DNA of 64,000 nucleotides from Cohnella silvisoli (GCF_021190915.1 NZ_JAIOAP010000015.1:1-64000), one strand, 5' to 3'. Shown: positions 36,544-45,735, counted from the first letter of the stretch. Notes: generated from the letters alone by a model not told the origin. Program-made: numbers and translations.

Positions 36544-36704
36544 CCTATATCATCCCTTTCAACCCACTATTTATTTGTTAACGGAAAATTTTACAATTGA
36601 ATGACTAGATTTAATACTTAGCGCCAATTACCAAAATAGTTCGCTGTTAGATTAATGGTTGTAGTACCCATTCTTGCCTATAGAAAGAGGAGGAGACAGA
36701 AATC

Positions 36705-37712
36705 ATGCTTAACCGTTTACCGAAATTGCGTTTAGTGCTCATCGTCTCGATCGTACTGCTCATCATCGCCGGGTGCGGCAACAAGAACAACAACTCGGAC
36801 GCGAGCGTGGAACCGTCCACCAGCCCAGAGTCGACGGCTAGCGAGCAATCAACGACAAGTGAAGAAGCCAGCTCGAGCCCGGAAGAAACAGGTTATGTAC
36901 CAACGGAATTAACCGTGCAATTCGTGCCTTCTCAAAATGCCGAAACGCTTGAGGCTAAAGCGAAGCCGCTTGAGAAGCTGCTGTCCGATAAACTGGGCAT
37001 TCCCGTCAAAGTCAGCGTATCGACTGATTACAACACAATCATCGAGGCGATGCAATCCAAGAAGGTAGACGTTGGTTTCCTGCCTCCTAACACTTATATT
37101 CAAGCTAAGGAAATGGGCGCGGCTGAGGTTATATTGCAGGCGCAACGTTTCGGCGTTAACGAAAAGGATGGAACCCCGACGACTGAATTGGTGGACAGCT
37201 ACAAATCGATGATTATCGTTAAAGCCGACTCCGGCATCAAGACATTAGCGGATCTTAAAGGCAAGAAAATCGCTTGGCAAAGCGTAACCTCTTCCGCCGG
37301 TTATGTGTACCCGGCAGTCGAGCTGAAAAAAGCGGGTATCGATCCGAATACGGACGTCACCAGCATTGAAATGAAAGGCCACGACAAAGGCGTATTGGCG
37401 GTACTGAATGGCGATGCGGACGCGGCGGCGGTTTTCCAGGATGCCCGCAACATTGTCAAAAAAGATGTTCCGGACATCTTCGACAAAGTCGTTCCGATTC
37501 ACTTCACGGCTCCGATTCCGAACGATACCATTTCCGTCCGCTCGGATATGAGCAAAGAGTGGATCGCCAAGATCCAAGACGCTTTCATCAGCTTAGGCAA
37601 TAACGAAGACAGCCATAAAATCATTTTTGAAATTTACTCCCACGAAGGTTATGTGAAGAGTGACGACAGCAAGTTCGACTCCGCGCGCGAATATGCTAAA
37701 GCATTGCAATAA
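36705..37712 (+). CDS. phnD: Phosphate/phosphite/phosphonate-binding lipoprotein
   Basis: Binding lipoprotein of 335 aa, lipobox IIAGC (Cys24), then a Ser/Glu-rich linker. PhnD signatures: LTVQFVPSQNAETLEAKAKP near residue 67, VDVGFLPPNTYI near residue 125, and DLKGKKIAWQSVTSSAGYVYP. GGAGGAG precedes the start. Its gene is on the plus strand while the ATPase and two permeases (phnC, phnE, phnE) converge on it from the minus strand, so the transporter is split between two transcripts. Confidence 0.93.
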   Translation: MLNRLPKLRLVLIVSIVLLIIAGCGNKNNNSDASVEPSTSPESTASEQSTTSEEASSSPEETGYVPTELTVQFVPSQNAETLEAKAKPLEKLLSDKLGIPVKVSVSTDYNTIIEAMQSKKVDVGFLPPNTYIQAKEMGAAEVILQAQRFGVNEKDGTPTTELVDSYKSMIIVKADSGIKTLADLKGKKIAWQSVTSSAGYVYPAVELKKAGIDPNTDVTSIEMKGHDKGVLAVLNGDADAAAVFQDARNIVKKDVPDIFDKVVPIHFTAPIPNDTISVRSDMSKEWIAKIQDAFISLGNNEDSHKIIFEIYSHEGYVKSDDSKFDSAREYAKALQ

Positions 37713-37727
37713 TAAGCGACAAACAGG

Positions 37728-37780
37728 CCCGGACGGCCTGAAGCCCAATCGATATGGGGCCTCTGACCGTCCGGGTTTTT
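37728..37780. terminator. Terminator between phnD and phnE
   Basis: A stem of CCCGGACGG with CCGTCCGGG encloses a 30-nt region with its own inner pairing and is followed by TTTTT. It lies between the convergent phnD and phnE genes and ends the phnD transcript. Confidence 0.85.
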
Positions 37781-37785
37781 CATAC

Positions 37786-38580
37786 CTATGATCTACCTTG
37801 TACCAGCCTGCGCCTAAGCATCCCGGATATCCAGTCGATTAAGGTTACCAATACAATAATACCGAGCAGTATGATCCCTACCCTGCTCCACGTTCGGCCT
37901 TCCATGGCGAAGATCAGCGGCGTCCCGATTCCTCCTGCACCTACTGCGCCGAGTATGGCCGCGGAACGGACGTTGATCTCCAAGCGGAATAAGGCAAAGG
38001 AAAGATAGCTTGGTATGGCTTGCGGTACGATAGCGTACCAAATCGTCTGCAGCCTGTTCGCTCCACAGGCTTTCAACGCCTCGGAAGGTCCCATGTCCAA
38101 ATCCTCGATCGCTTCCGAATTCAGCTTGCCGAGCATCCCAATCGAGTTGATTCCGATCGTCAACACCCCGGCGAACGCTCCCGGTCCTACCGCTTTGATA
38201 AAGATGATCGCCATAATAATGTCCGGAAACGTACGAATGAGGCTTAAAGTGAACGTAGATGCCCCCGAGAATAGTCTAGTACGGACTAGATTTCGTGAAG
38301 CCCACAAGGCGAATGGAATCGTAAGAATGACGGATATGGAAGTTCCGAGCAGCGCAATCGCTAGAGTCTCGCCCAGCCCTCGCAACAAATCTTCTCCTTC
38401 TGCCAAGTAGACGTAATCCCAATCCGGATGAAACAAACCCTTAAAGATCGCTTGGATAATTTGCCATGCCGTTTGTTTGATTCCCGTAAACGGGATACCC
38501 GAGAATGCCCATGCATATACCACGATCACAGAAGCCAGCACCAGCCACATTTTCCAACGGGTATAGAACGGTTTGGTCAT
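37786..38580 (-). CDS. phnE: Phosphonate/phosphate ABC transporter permease (second copy)
   Basis: Membrane permease of 264 aa with about six helices and the EAA loop GPSEALKACGANRLQTIWYA. It overlaps the previous phnE gene by 4 bp (ATGA) and resembles it in sequence, so the two arose by duplication and probably form a heterodimeric channel. Last gene of the phnC-phnE-phnE operon. Confidence 0.93.
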   Translation of the reverse strand: MTKPFYTRWKMWLVLASVIVVYAWAFSGIPFTGIKQTAWQIIQAIFKGLFHPDWDYVYLAEGEDLLRGLGETLAIALLGTSISVILTIPFALWASRNLVRTRLFSGASTFTLSLIRTFPDIIMAIIFIKAVGPGAFAGVLTIGINSIGMLGKLNSEAIEDLDMGPSEALKACGANRLQTIWYAIVPQAIPSYLSFALFRLEINVRSAAILGAVGAGGIGTPLIFAMEGRTWSRVGIILLGIIVLVTLIDWISGMLRRRLVQGRS

Positions 38581-39365
38581 ATGAGTTTCCCCCTGATTCT
38601 GGAGCTCACCGTATCAATGGCTAGAACGATAACGAGGGTAAACAAAATGATGATGAACGTTTGATCGTAGCGGAACATCCCGAGCGTTCGGTTCAAGTAG
38701 ATTCCGATGCCTCCCGCTCCCACGATTCCGAGAATAGCCGCGGCTCTTATATTAATCTCGAACATATACATGGCAAACCCGATAAACTGCGCCATGACTT
38801 GCGGAATAACGCCGAAATGAATCCATTGAAGCTTATTGGCCCCAACGGCGGTCATCGCTTCCATAGGTCCGTTATCAATCGTTTCGATCGCTTCGTAAGC
38901 CCATTTGGACAAAATTCCAAACGAAAAGAACGACAGCGCAAGCGTGCCTGCGAGAGGTCCATAACCGAATACGGCGGCAAAAAGAGCGGCAAACAGCAAA
39001 TCCGGTATCGTTCGCGTTAAATTCAGGATTAATCTAGCCGGAGTCCGCAATAGCCACATCCTAGTTACGTTACTCGCTGCAAGAAAGGAAATCGGGAAAG
39101 CGACGATTGCCCCGAAGGTCGTTCCAAGAATGGCCATTTGCACTGTCTCTACCATCGGTTTGATAACGACTCCGATGTAGTCCCAATCCGGGGGAAACAT
39201 CTTCGCGATAAACTTGCCCATTTCCGGAATTCCATCGATCAATTCGTTGATATCTACCTCCGTCTCCCATGCGCTTAACCAGACGAGGGCGATTAACAAA
39301 GCGAAGGTCATCCCTTTTTTCAAACTCGGGGACGGTTTTTGGGGGTAGCCCTCAGATGGCTTCAT
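38577..39365 (-). CDS. phnE: Phosphonate/phosphate ABC transporter permease (first copy)
   Basis: Membrane permease of about 262 aa with the PhnE-type loop GPMEAMTAVGANKLQWIHFG and the helix AAILGIVGAGGIGIYL, which is almost repeated in the second copy. I chose ATG 39365 (MKPSEGYPQK), which follows GGGAGG and overlaps the phnC stop by 14 bp; a longer frame to 39431 lies inside phnC. Confidence 0.93.
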   Translation of the reverse strand: MKPSEGYPQKPSPSLKKGMTFALLIALVWLSAWETEVDINELIDGIPEMGKFIAKMFPPDWDYIGVVIKPMVETVQMAILGTTFGAIVAFPISFLAASNVTRMWLLRTPARLILNLTRTIPDLLFAALFAAVFGYGPLAGTLALSFFSFGILSKWAYEAIETIDNGPMEAMTAVGANKLQWIHFGVIPQVMAQFIGFAMYMFEINIRAAAILGIVGAGGIGIYLNRTLGMFRYDQTFIIILFTLVIVLAIDTVSSRIRGKLI

Positions 39366-40134
39366 CCGTTTTCCCTCCCAACCGCTCGGCTTCCGAAACC
39401 GGACGGCCATAGATGGCGGAGAAAACGTCATCCGTCGCTTCGGCTGCCGTTCCGTCGAACACGATCTCTCCTGCCCTCACGCCGATAATCCGCGTTGCAT
39501 ACTCTCTGGCCAGATCAATATAGTGCAAGTTAACGACGGTCGTGATGCCCATCTCGCGGTTAATCCTCTGCAGATCGTCCATCACTTGACGGGTCGTCAG
39601 CGGATCAAGGGAAGCAACCGGCTCATCCGCGAGAATGATCGTCGCTTCCTGAGCTAGCGCCCTAGCGATCGAAACGCGCTGCTGTTGGCCGCCGGACAGC
39701 TGATCGGCCCGTTGATAAGCCTTCTCCAGCATGTTAACCCGCTTCAGCGCGCCGAAAGCTAAATCCATATCATGCTTGGGAAATAGGCCGAGTAACGTAC
39801 GAAACGTCGAACGGTAGCCGACTCTTCCAGCAAGCACGTTGCGGAGTACCGTGGAACGCTTCACTAGATTAAAGCTTTGGAAGATCATGCCGATGCCTCG
39901 CCGCATGACCCTAAGCTGTCGTCCTTCCGCAGACGTTATCGACTTGCCGCTTATGAAGATTTCTCCCGAGGTAATTTCGTGCAGCCGATTGATGGAACGG
40001 AGCAACGTAGATTTGCCCGCTCCCGATAGGCCCACGATTACGACGAATTCGCCGGGTTCGATTTTCAAGTCGATGTTGTTCAATCCGACCGTTCCGCCGG
40101 GATACACTTTACTAACCTTCCTAAATTCTATCAT
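39352..40134 (-). CDS. phnC: Phosphonate/phosphate ABC transporter ATP-binding protein
   Basis: ATPase of 260 aa. Walker A GLSGAGKST is near residue 36, signature LSGGQQQR near residue 145, Walker B ATIILADEP near residue 162. GGAGG precedes the start. First gene of the minus-strand operon. The upstream gap 40135-40425 (about 290 bp) shows no gene, repeat or clear Pho box. Confidence 0.95.
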   Translation of the reverse strand: MIEFRKVSKVYPGGTVGLNNIDLKIEPGEFVVIVGLSGAGKSTLLRSINRLHEITSGEIFISGKSITSAEGRQLRVMRRGIGMIFQSFNLVKRSTVLRNVLAGRVGYRSTFRTLLGLFPKHDMDLAFGALKRVNMLEKAYQRADQLSGGQQQRVSIARALAQEATIILADEPVASLDPLTTRQVMDDLQRINREMGITTVVNLHYIDLAREYATRIIGVRAGEIVFDGTAAEATDDVFSAIYGRPVSEAERLGGKTDEAI

Positions 40135-40425
40135 CGTTTATGCAAACCTCCGCTATGAATGCTGTCTATATATGTCGAACGCTATGCGCGCGAGCGGCAT
40201 TCCTAGCAGTATTTCGGCGTGGCGCAGAGTAATCCTCCGGGATTTTGTAATTTAACAAACCCTTTACAGTTGTGCGTATCTTTTAACGTGCGCATAACCT
40301 AACAGCCCTGCAAATAGCGAATATTATTAATAATCATATGAAAATGAACCCACTGAAAAAACAATGCGAGAAGTTAACTTTCGTTAATCGTTTGACGGAT
40401 TTTCTTTTGCTAGAATGAGAGCTGA

Positions 40426-40578
40426 ATAGGTAGGATTGAAGGAGGATTTGCGCATGAAAAGGTTTATAGTCGCGAAAACAGCGGTCGCGAAGATGGCACA
40501 TTCCATCCGCTCGACACGGCTACACGGGCGGAAGCAGCAGTCACGATATACAAGCTGCTGGAAGCTTTGCATATGTAA
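40426..40578 (+). pseudogene. Remnant of an SLH-domain protein
   Basis: The frame ending at TAA 40576-40578 encodes REDGTFHPLDTATRAEAAVT followed by IYKLLEAL, which is the hallmark end of an SLH domain (DGTF-P---TRAEAA---YKLL). Upstream the frame is stopped near 40423, so only about 50 residues survive and there is no signal sequence. A GGAGG-ATG at 40441-40456 starts a different, unrelated frame of 42 codons. It is best read as the decayed 3' end of a surface-protein gene. Confidence 0.55.
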
Positions 40579-40627
40579 CTAAGAAAAAGTCACCAGAGAA
40601 GGCTGCCGATTCATTACTTCGGCAATA

Positions 40628-40676
40628 AAAACAGTCGCAGAGTACCGGCGGTCATGCCGGTGCCCTGCGACTGTTT
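40628..40676 (-). terminator. Terminator of the DinB gene
   Basis: ACAGTCGCAG pairs with CTGCGACTGT around an inner stem ACCGGC/GCCGGT. On the minus strand it ends in TTTTTATT. It lies 28 bp after the dinB-type stop. Confidence 0.85.
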
Positions 40677-40703
40677 GGCACGTATCGGATTGAGAAACTT
40701 AGT

Positions 40704-41201
40704 TCATTGGGCTTCCTCATCGGCCGAGGGACCATACATGCCCGGTACCGGAATATCGAGAAGCCGCAAGTATACCCCGAGCTGCGCCCGGTGGTGGACC
40801 ATGTGGCTTAATCCGAAGGTGCGGAGCGCGATCGCCCGCGGCTCGCGGAGGATGATATGGTTGCCGTGGCGCAGCGTCCATTCCTCGCCGAGCGTTTTCT
40901 CGTCGCATTCGGCGAGCAGCTTTTCAAACTTACCGAAGTTCGCGTCGAACTCCTCCAGAACGTCAACGCGTTTTTCCAAAGGCTCCCGCCGCAGCGGCAC
41001 GGTCGATAGATCGAACTCCGGGTACTGAAGAATCGCGATTTGCCAGTTCAGCAGGTTGATCAGGTGCGTGGCCAGCCCGCCGAGCGTCATCGATTTCTCG
41101 TGCGGCTTCCACGACATATGCTCCTCGGGCAAGCGTTCCAGAATGCGGCGCGTAGCAGCCAGTTCATGCGTTGCGTCGCCGACGATCAGTTGTTTAACCA
41201 T
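40704..41201 (-). CDS. DinB family protein
   Basis: Four-helix-bundle protein of about 165 aa of the DinB/YfiT superfamily. The three metal-binding histidines are visible: THLINLLNW near residue 40 and HMVHHRAQLG near residue 130. Such proteins are metal-dependent, often thiol transferases or hydrolases; this one has no assigned substrate. ATG 41201 follows AGGGAGGAG. The start at 41231 lies upstream of that site and is rejected. Confidence 0.88.
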   Translation of the reverse strand: MVKQLIVGDATHELAATRRILERLPEEHMSWKPHEKSMTLGGLATHLINLLNWQIAILQYPEFDLSTVPLRREPLEKRVDVLEEFDANFGKFEKLLAECDEKTLGEEWTLRHGNHIILREPRAIALRTFGLSHMVHHRAQLGVYLRLLDIPVPGMYGPSADEEAQ

Positions 41202-41328
41202 AAATTCCTCTCCTCCCTTATGGTTTAGCATACTATAAATTCCGATCGAGTGGAAAGCTCTAGTCCCGGTCGTTTGACGTTCGGTCGTTCGGAATGGTTC
41301 GACGTTAGCTAGTACTTGAGTTCATCGA

Positions 41329-41356
41329 GGGTCGCGCCTTGGGCAATGCGCGACCC
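41329..41356. other. GC-rich hairpin in the dinB upstream gap
   Basis: GGGTCGCGC and GCGCGACCC form a perfect 9-bp stem with a 10-nt loop. No T run follows closely on either strand, so a terminator role is doubtful. The remaining gap 41202-41460 shows nothing else. Confidence 0.4.
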
Positions 41357-41460
41357 AATCTTGGCGACGTTGTTCCTTTTTCGTCAATAGGCAACCTTCT
41401 CTTTTTCTTGCAACCAACATATTATTCCAATCGTCCAATGTGTTATAGGAGTGATATTGG

Positions 41461-42017
41461 GTGCAACTAAAAATAAAAAATCTAATTAGATCAAGAATCT
41501 TTTGGTGCCTAATTTGTCTTGCGGCAATTGATATAACTCTAGTTGTTTTACAAGAAAATCACTACTACATCATTATTCTACTGAAAACTGGATACACATA
41601 TCCCTTGTTATTCAACATGATTATTATTTCCTTACTGGGTTTCCTCAGTAAATATAAGTGGCTATTAATCTTCTCTCTAATGATTTTACCCATTCTGATT
41701 TTTCATTAATATTCATTCTTTTCACCGCGTCGACAGAGTATGAATATCTAAAATCACCCAAAGGCACAGAAACTTTAATTATGAAATATTGGGAATCAAG
41801 TCTAAGTACGAATAACTACGTTTGTAAGTTCTATCAAGGGGTCGACTCCATGGGGCTGTTGGCCAAAAAAATAGATCAGCATTTGTTTGTCAGCAACAGA
41901 TCCGATAAAGTAAACGAAACCTCCGATGTGTTAGGATTACATAAACCAAAGTGGATTAATGAAATAACAGTTCTTTTTCCGACGGAAGATGGGGAACAGA
42001 GAATTATGCTAGATTGA
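41461..42017 (+). pseudogene. Frameshifted membrane-protein gene (target of the island repeat)
   Basis: A GTG start after AGGAGTG opens an 82-residue frame with two or three membrane helices that ends abruptly at 41709 in LILPILIFH-like sequence. One base earlier in phase, a frame runs on from the same hydrophobic stretch as SLIFILFTASTEYEYLKSPK to a stop at 42015-42017. The switch falls on a run of five T near 41699-41703; a sixth T would join both parts into one protein of about 185 aa with an N-terminal membrane part and a soluble C-terminal domain. I do not recognise the family. Its last 24 codons and terminator are duplicated at 58403-58530. Confidence 0.65.
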
Positions 42018-42073
42018 GACAAAGAAAACAGATCAAGTAATGGTGCACACCATTACTTGATCTGTTTTACGTA
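41946..42073 (+). repeat. Left copy of the 128-bp direct repeat bracketing the polysaccharide region
   Basis: The segment covers the last 24 codons of the preceding gene, its stop and the terminator. It matches 58403-58530 in the same orientation and length, with about 11 substitutions and two single-base indels by eye. It marks the left boundary of the 16.3-kb region. Confidence 0.85.
42025..42068 (+). terminator. Long perfect hairpin terminator
   Basis: A 21-bp perfect stem (arm AAAACAGATCAAGTAATGGTG) with a 2-nt loop follows the stop of the frameshifted gene by 7 bp. The T-rich end is part of the stem (CTGTTTT). Confidence 0.85.
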
Positions 42074-42129
42074 GGGCTTGCTGAACGACGAAAAACGACT
42101 GCAAACCGCATATTAACTAGGGTTTTGGG

Positions 42130-42681
42130 CTTCATATGTCGAAATCATATACAAAGGAAACCCCAGAAAATATCACGAAAACTTTGCAGATGGTGTGACG
42201 GAATTGTTCAAGCCGACCGCCCATCTTGAAAATCAATTGATCATGCCAGGCAATTTTTTTTCTGCCTTTCGGCGGAAAGCTGGACGAAGAAAATCGTTGG
42301 GTTCAGTTGGCGCGGCTGGTGCCGTGGGCAGAAGCCGAGAAAAAATACGGACAGTTTTTCAAAGACACCTTCCGCGGACAGCAAACGATCAGTCTGCGCA
42401 TGGGACTTGGCGCGCTCATCATCCAAGAGAGAATGCAGTTGACGGACAGAAAAACTTTGGAGTCGATCAGCGAAAATCCATACATGCAATACTTCATTGG
42501 TCTGTCCGGATTCGTCATGAAGCAGCCCTTTCATCACTCCATGATGACGCATTTTCGTAAGCGTCTTGCGGATGTGCTTGCTGAACTAAATGAGATCATC
42601 GCCTCCGTACGCGACAGAATAAACGCCGATTTCTGCAGAAACGTTTGTGACCGTGATATTTGGGATAGTCACTTGCCATAG
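42130..42681 (+). pseudogene. Truncated IS5-family transposase
   Basis: N-terminal part of an IS5/IS1182-like transposase with the DUF772 start region. From ATG 42243 it reads MPGNFF, then a run of eight T shifts the frame by one, and it resumes as LPFGGKLDEENRWVQLARLV, ISLRMGLGALIIQERMQLTD and NPYMQYFIGLSGF up to HFRKRLADVLAELNE. The sequence loses similarity and stops at 42681, about 150 residues in, where about 450 would be expected; the catalytic DDE region is absent. No terminal inverted repeats were found. It lies immediately inside the left 128-bp repeat and abuts the stop of the beta-helix gene. Confidence 0.8.
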
Positions 42682-42704
42682 GCGGTAACTTCAATCCGTT
42701 TCGA

Positions 42705-45635
42705 TCATGGGGCGGAGATTTGCCACATTTGATTTACGCCACCGCTGTAAGTCCATTGTACCGTTGCCACGCCATCCGCAGTGGACGCCGCAGGCATGTC
42801 GAGCGCCTTGCCGCTGTTCTTGCTCGTAAGACGATAATTTCCGTTTCCGTTGCCGACTTGAACAATGCTCCAAAGTTGATTTACGCTGCCGGAGTAAGTC
42901 CATTGAATGGCATTGGTTCCGTCAGATTGAGAAGCGCCGGTAATATCGAGCGCCTTCCCGCTGTTCTTGTTGATGATCTTGTAGTAGCCGTTCCCCACAT
43001 AGGTGATCGTCCACTTCTGACTGGTTGAAGCTGTGTACGTATTTTGAACGGCATTAGCTCCATCCGAAGTCGATCCGCCTGTATCTAGAGCTTTACCGCT
43101 GTTCGTATTGATAATTTTGAAATCTCCTCCGGCAAATTTGCTCTCTGCCACACCTCCTCCTTCATAGGCGCCGATATCATAAGCGGAACCGACAGGTGTC
43201 GCAGTTCCCCAGAAGTCCTTGCCTCCCGTGCTGACACCGAACAAGCTGTTCAGATTAAGGCCGGCGTTAATCGCGGGTGAATCATTTAAAAGCTTGTATG
43301 CAGTCAATGTTGATAAACCGCCCGAAAGTGTACCGCCTCCGCCAGGACTGGACAGAGCGGGATTGGCATACAGACCTGTGTCGGAAGATCCATTCTTTTC
43401 TTTACCCGTGCCGCTTCTCCATGCGGCTAAAGAATTATACCCGTCCATATGGAATCCAAGGTCATCCGAGAAATAATTGTTTCCTTGCCATTGGCTTGTG
43501 AATGTCGACGTCGAACTGAAATTACTTGAAGTATAGAAGATATTATTCCAAATTTTAACTCCAGAATAAATCGTATTGCCGTTCAACCCGTTCCATACAA
43601 GGAACTCCGTCGCATTACCGTTAGGAATGTAAACGGTGTTATTATAGATCTTCCATGTCACCGGATCGTTGGGATATGCAGGGTATCCGTCGCCGATGCG
43701 GAATGCGACCGGTTCTGACCCCCATCCGTCCAGCTCCATAACGTTGTATCTGGCCACATTGTTGTCATTGAAAGCTCCTGAATAGGGCCAAGTGTTCCAA
43801 CGCCAGGACAACAGGCTCGGACCTCCGTTATGGCTGGAGTAGCTGTACTGAAGCGTGGAATTGATACCGTCGATATCGTAACCGCCCCCATCGTCCGTAT
43901 AACTACCGTGCTGAATTGCCGCGTTATTGTTGGAGTTGTTGTATTGGAACACGACATTATCCAGACTTTGACCCCAAATGCCTGTAGGTCCGCCTACACC
44001 GTTTGCCGTCATGTCCCAGCCGTTGTTGGATGCTTCCGTATACTCTACAATACCGTTCTTTACGAAGTACAGACAAATGCCGTCCCCGTTCGGATCATTC
44101 GGATTTGTCGGATCACCAGGGTTGTTATTCGTCGAACTGTTCCCGATATAGATATTGCTGTTGCCTCCGACCCAATCTCTCTGGTAGTCCAAAGAGCGGA
44201 TCCCGGCATTGCCGTTATCATGTGCATTGATATTCGTCAAAGTGAGATTACTGCTATGGAAAAAAACAATACCTGCCAGTTGGAAACCGCTGGCATCCAC
44301 ATTGTTGACCACAATATGATCCCCATTATTGATACGAACCCCGCTGCCCCAGCTGTTGGTATATCTGCCATTAGCCAAGACGTTCACACCATCGATCGTA
44401 ATGTAGGATACGCCGTCAATATATATGCCGTTGCTGGTGTCAAAGCCGTTGTCGTTGATTCGGGTTGTAACCCCGTTGTTGGTGACATCGAATGCATCGA
44501 CGGCATCATACGCATGACTGTCTGTGTTGGAGGAATTTCGCTGCCCAGTTACTCTGATCTTTAAAGTATGCTGACCATTCGTCAATGGTCCGGAGTCGAA
44601 TTTCGGCGTGGAGAGATCGACACTGGTTCCGCTGCTGGTATACAGATCAACGATTGTCTCTGCTCCGCCGTCAATGGAATAGGCTACTTTCCCAAACCAG
44701 GGCATCGTTTTGACGTAAGCCTTGACCCGGTCGCCATAGAACGGAAGCTCGGCATAATCGTTCGTGTTTTCCGAGTAGTAATAATTCCCGTCATAGGAGT
44801 ATTGCGTACCGCTGGAGCTAAATTCAGTAATATTATGCTTCCAACCCGATCCCCAATAAGTCACAATATTATTGGCATGAATCTGCGCCTTATCATCATT
44901 TATTGTCGTCCAAGAAGAGCCGCCGTTCGTGACATCGATCCGGTCCGCCGGCACTGTAATATCAGTTGAATTTGCGTTCTTCGTCCCCGTGACGCGAACC
45001 TTGATGATGTGTTCGCCCATTCGGAGTACGGGACTGGTGTAGAGGACTTGGCTTGTTGTATTTGGGCTTGAATAAAAATCGATATTGGTTTCCGGTCCTC
45101 CATCTACCGATACCGCTCCGATGCCCCCCCACCATCCTTTATCGCTATACATCTTGAACTGTGTCCCATAAAATTTCAGTGTGAAAAAGTCATTAGTCGA
45201 ATGTGACCAGTGATCGTCACCTCCATAAGCGTTGCCAGCACCCGCATTATAGTTCCAACTCCCGAAATACTCGTATTTGTTATCTTGCTGTCCTGCAGTA
45301 TTCGTAATCGTTGCTTTGCCGGTTCCATAGGAACCGACCGTTATCGGGCTGCCTGAAGTCCCGCTGGTTATTATCTTTAATTGTCCTTCAAACAATTGTC
45401 CTCCTTGAAATAAGATCTTGTCGCCTGGACTGAAACTCATGGAGTTAACTTTTGAGATGGTTTGCCAAGGCGTATTTGTGCTCGTTCCGTTATTGTTATC
45501 GTTTCCTGACGCACTGACGTAATATGTCGTATTGGCCGCCCATGCTGTATTGCCACCTACAAAAAAGTTCGAACTTACAATTGTAAGAATAGCCATCGCA
45601 AAACATAAAACGAGTTTGGACCACTTTTTGATCAT
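42705..45635 (-). CDS. Secreted beta-helix protein with inserted carbohydrate modules and ricin domain
   Basis: Exported protein of 976 aa. Signal peptide about residues 1-33 (cleavage after AWA). The beta-helix fold opens with YYVSASGNDNNNGTS and resumes from about residue 395 to 800. Between about 115 and 385 two similar domains of about 110 aa are inserted (TNDFFTLKFYGTQFKMY versus TNDYAELPFYGDRVKAY), looking like carbohydrate-binding sandwiches. The last 130 residues are a ricin-type beta-trefoil with three QxW repeats (QKW, QLW, QMW), a CBM13-like module. Catalysis is not assignable; polysaccharide lyase or glycosidase activity is likely. GGAGG precedes the start and a cre-like site lies upstream. 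Confidence 0.87.
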   Translation of the reverse strand: MIKKWSKLVLCFAMAILTIVSSNFFVGGNTAWAANTTYYVSASGNDNNNGTSTNTPWQTISKVNSMSFSPGDKILFQGGQLFEGQLKIITSGTSGSPITVGSYGTGKATITNTAGQQDNKYEYFGSWNYNAGAGNAYGGDDHWSHSTNDFFTLKFYGTQFKMYSDKGWWGGIGAVSVDGGPETNIDFYSSPNTTSQVLYTSPVLRMGEHIIKVRVTGTKNANSTDITVPADRIDVTNGGSSWTTINDDKAQIHANNIVTYWGSGWKHNITEFSSSGTQYSYDGNYYYSENTNDYAELPFYGDRVKAYVKTMPWFGKVAYSIDGGAETIVDLYTSSGTSVDLSTPKFDSGPLTNGQHTLKIRVTGQRNSSNTDSHAYDAVDAFDVTNNGVTTRINDNGFDTSNGIYIDGVSYITIDGVNVLANGRYTNSWGSGVRINNGDHIVVNNVDASGFQLAGIVFFHSSNLTLTNINAHDNGNAGIRSLDYQRDWVGGNSNIYIGNSSTNNNPGDPTNPNDPNGDGICLYFVKNGIVEYTEASNNGWDMTANGVGGPTGIWGQSLDNVVFQYNNSNNNAAIQHGSYTDDGGGYDIDGINSTLQYSYSSHNGGPSLLSWRWNTWPYSGAFNDNNVARYNVMELDGWGSEPVAFRIGDGYPAYPNDPVTWKIYNNTVYIPNGNATEFLVWNGLNGNTIYSGVKIWNNIFYTSSNFSSTSTFTSQWQGNNYFSDDLGFHMDGYNSLAAWRSGTGKEKNGSSDTGLYANPALSSPGGGGTLSGGLSTLTAYKLLNDSPAINAGLNLNSLFGVSTGGKDFWGTATPVGSAYDIGAYEGGGVAESKFAGGDFKIINTNSGKALDTGGSTSDGANAVQNTYTASTSQKWTITYVGNGYYKIINKNSGKALDITGASQSDGTNAIQWTYSGSVNQLWSIVQVGNGNGNYRLTSKNSGKALDMPAASTADGVATVQWTYSGGVNQMWQISAP

Positions 45636-45721
45636 TTCACATTACACCTCCATATTTTTAATAATTAAAGAGTGTACAGCAATAAATTTGATTTGTTCAC
45701 CTCCGTAATAAAAATGTTTAG

Positions 45722-45735
45722 ATAAAGCGCTTACA
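45722..45735 (-). promoter_or_regulatory. cre-like (CcpA) site
   Basis: On the minus strand TGTAAGCGCTTTAT, a close match to the CcpA operator consensus TGWAARCGYTWNCW, lies about 90 bp upstream of the beta-helix/ricin gene start. It predicts catabolite control. The rest of the gap 45636-45883 holds nothing else clear. Confidence 0.6.

Noticed and set aside
43830..44564. Plus-strand ORF of 244 codons inside the beta-helix/ricin gene
   Set aside because: Antisense shadow rich in Ile and Val with no start signal.
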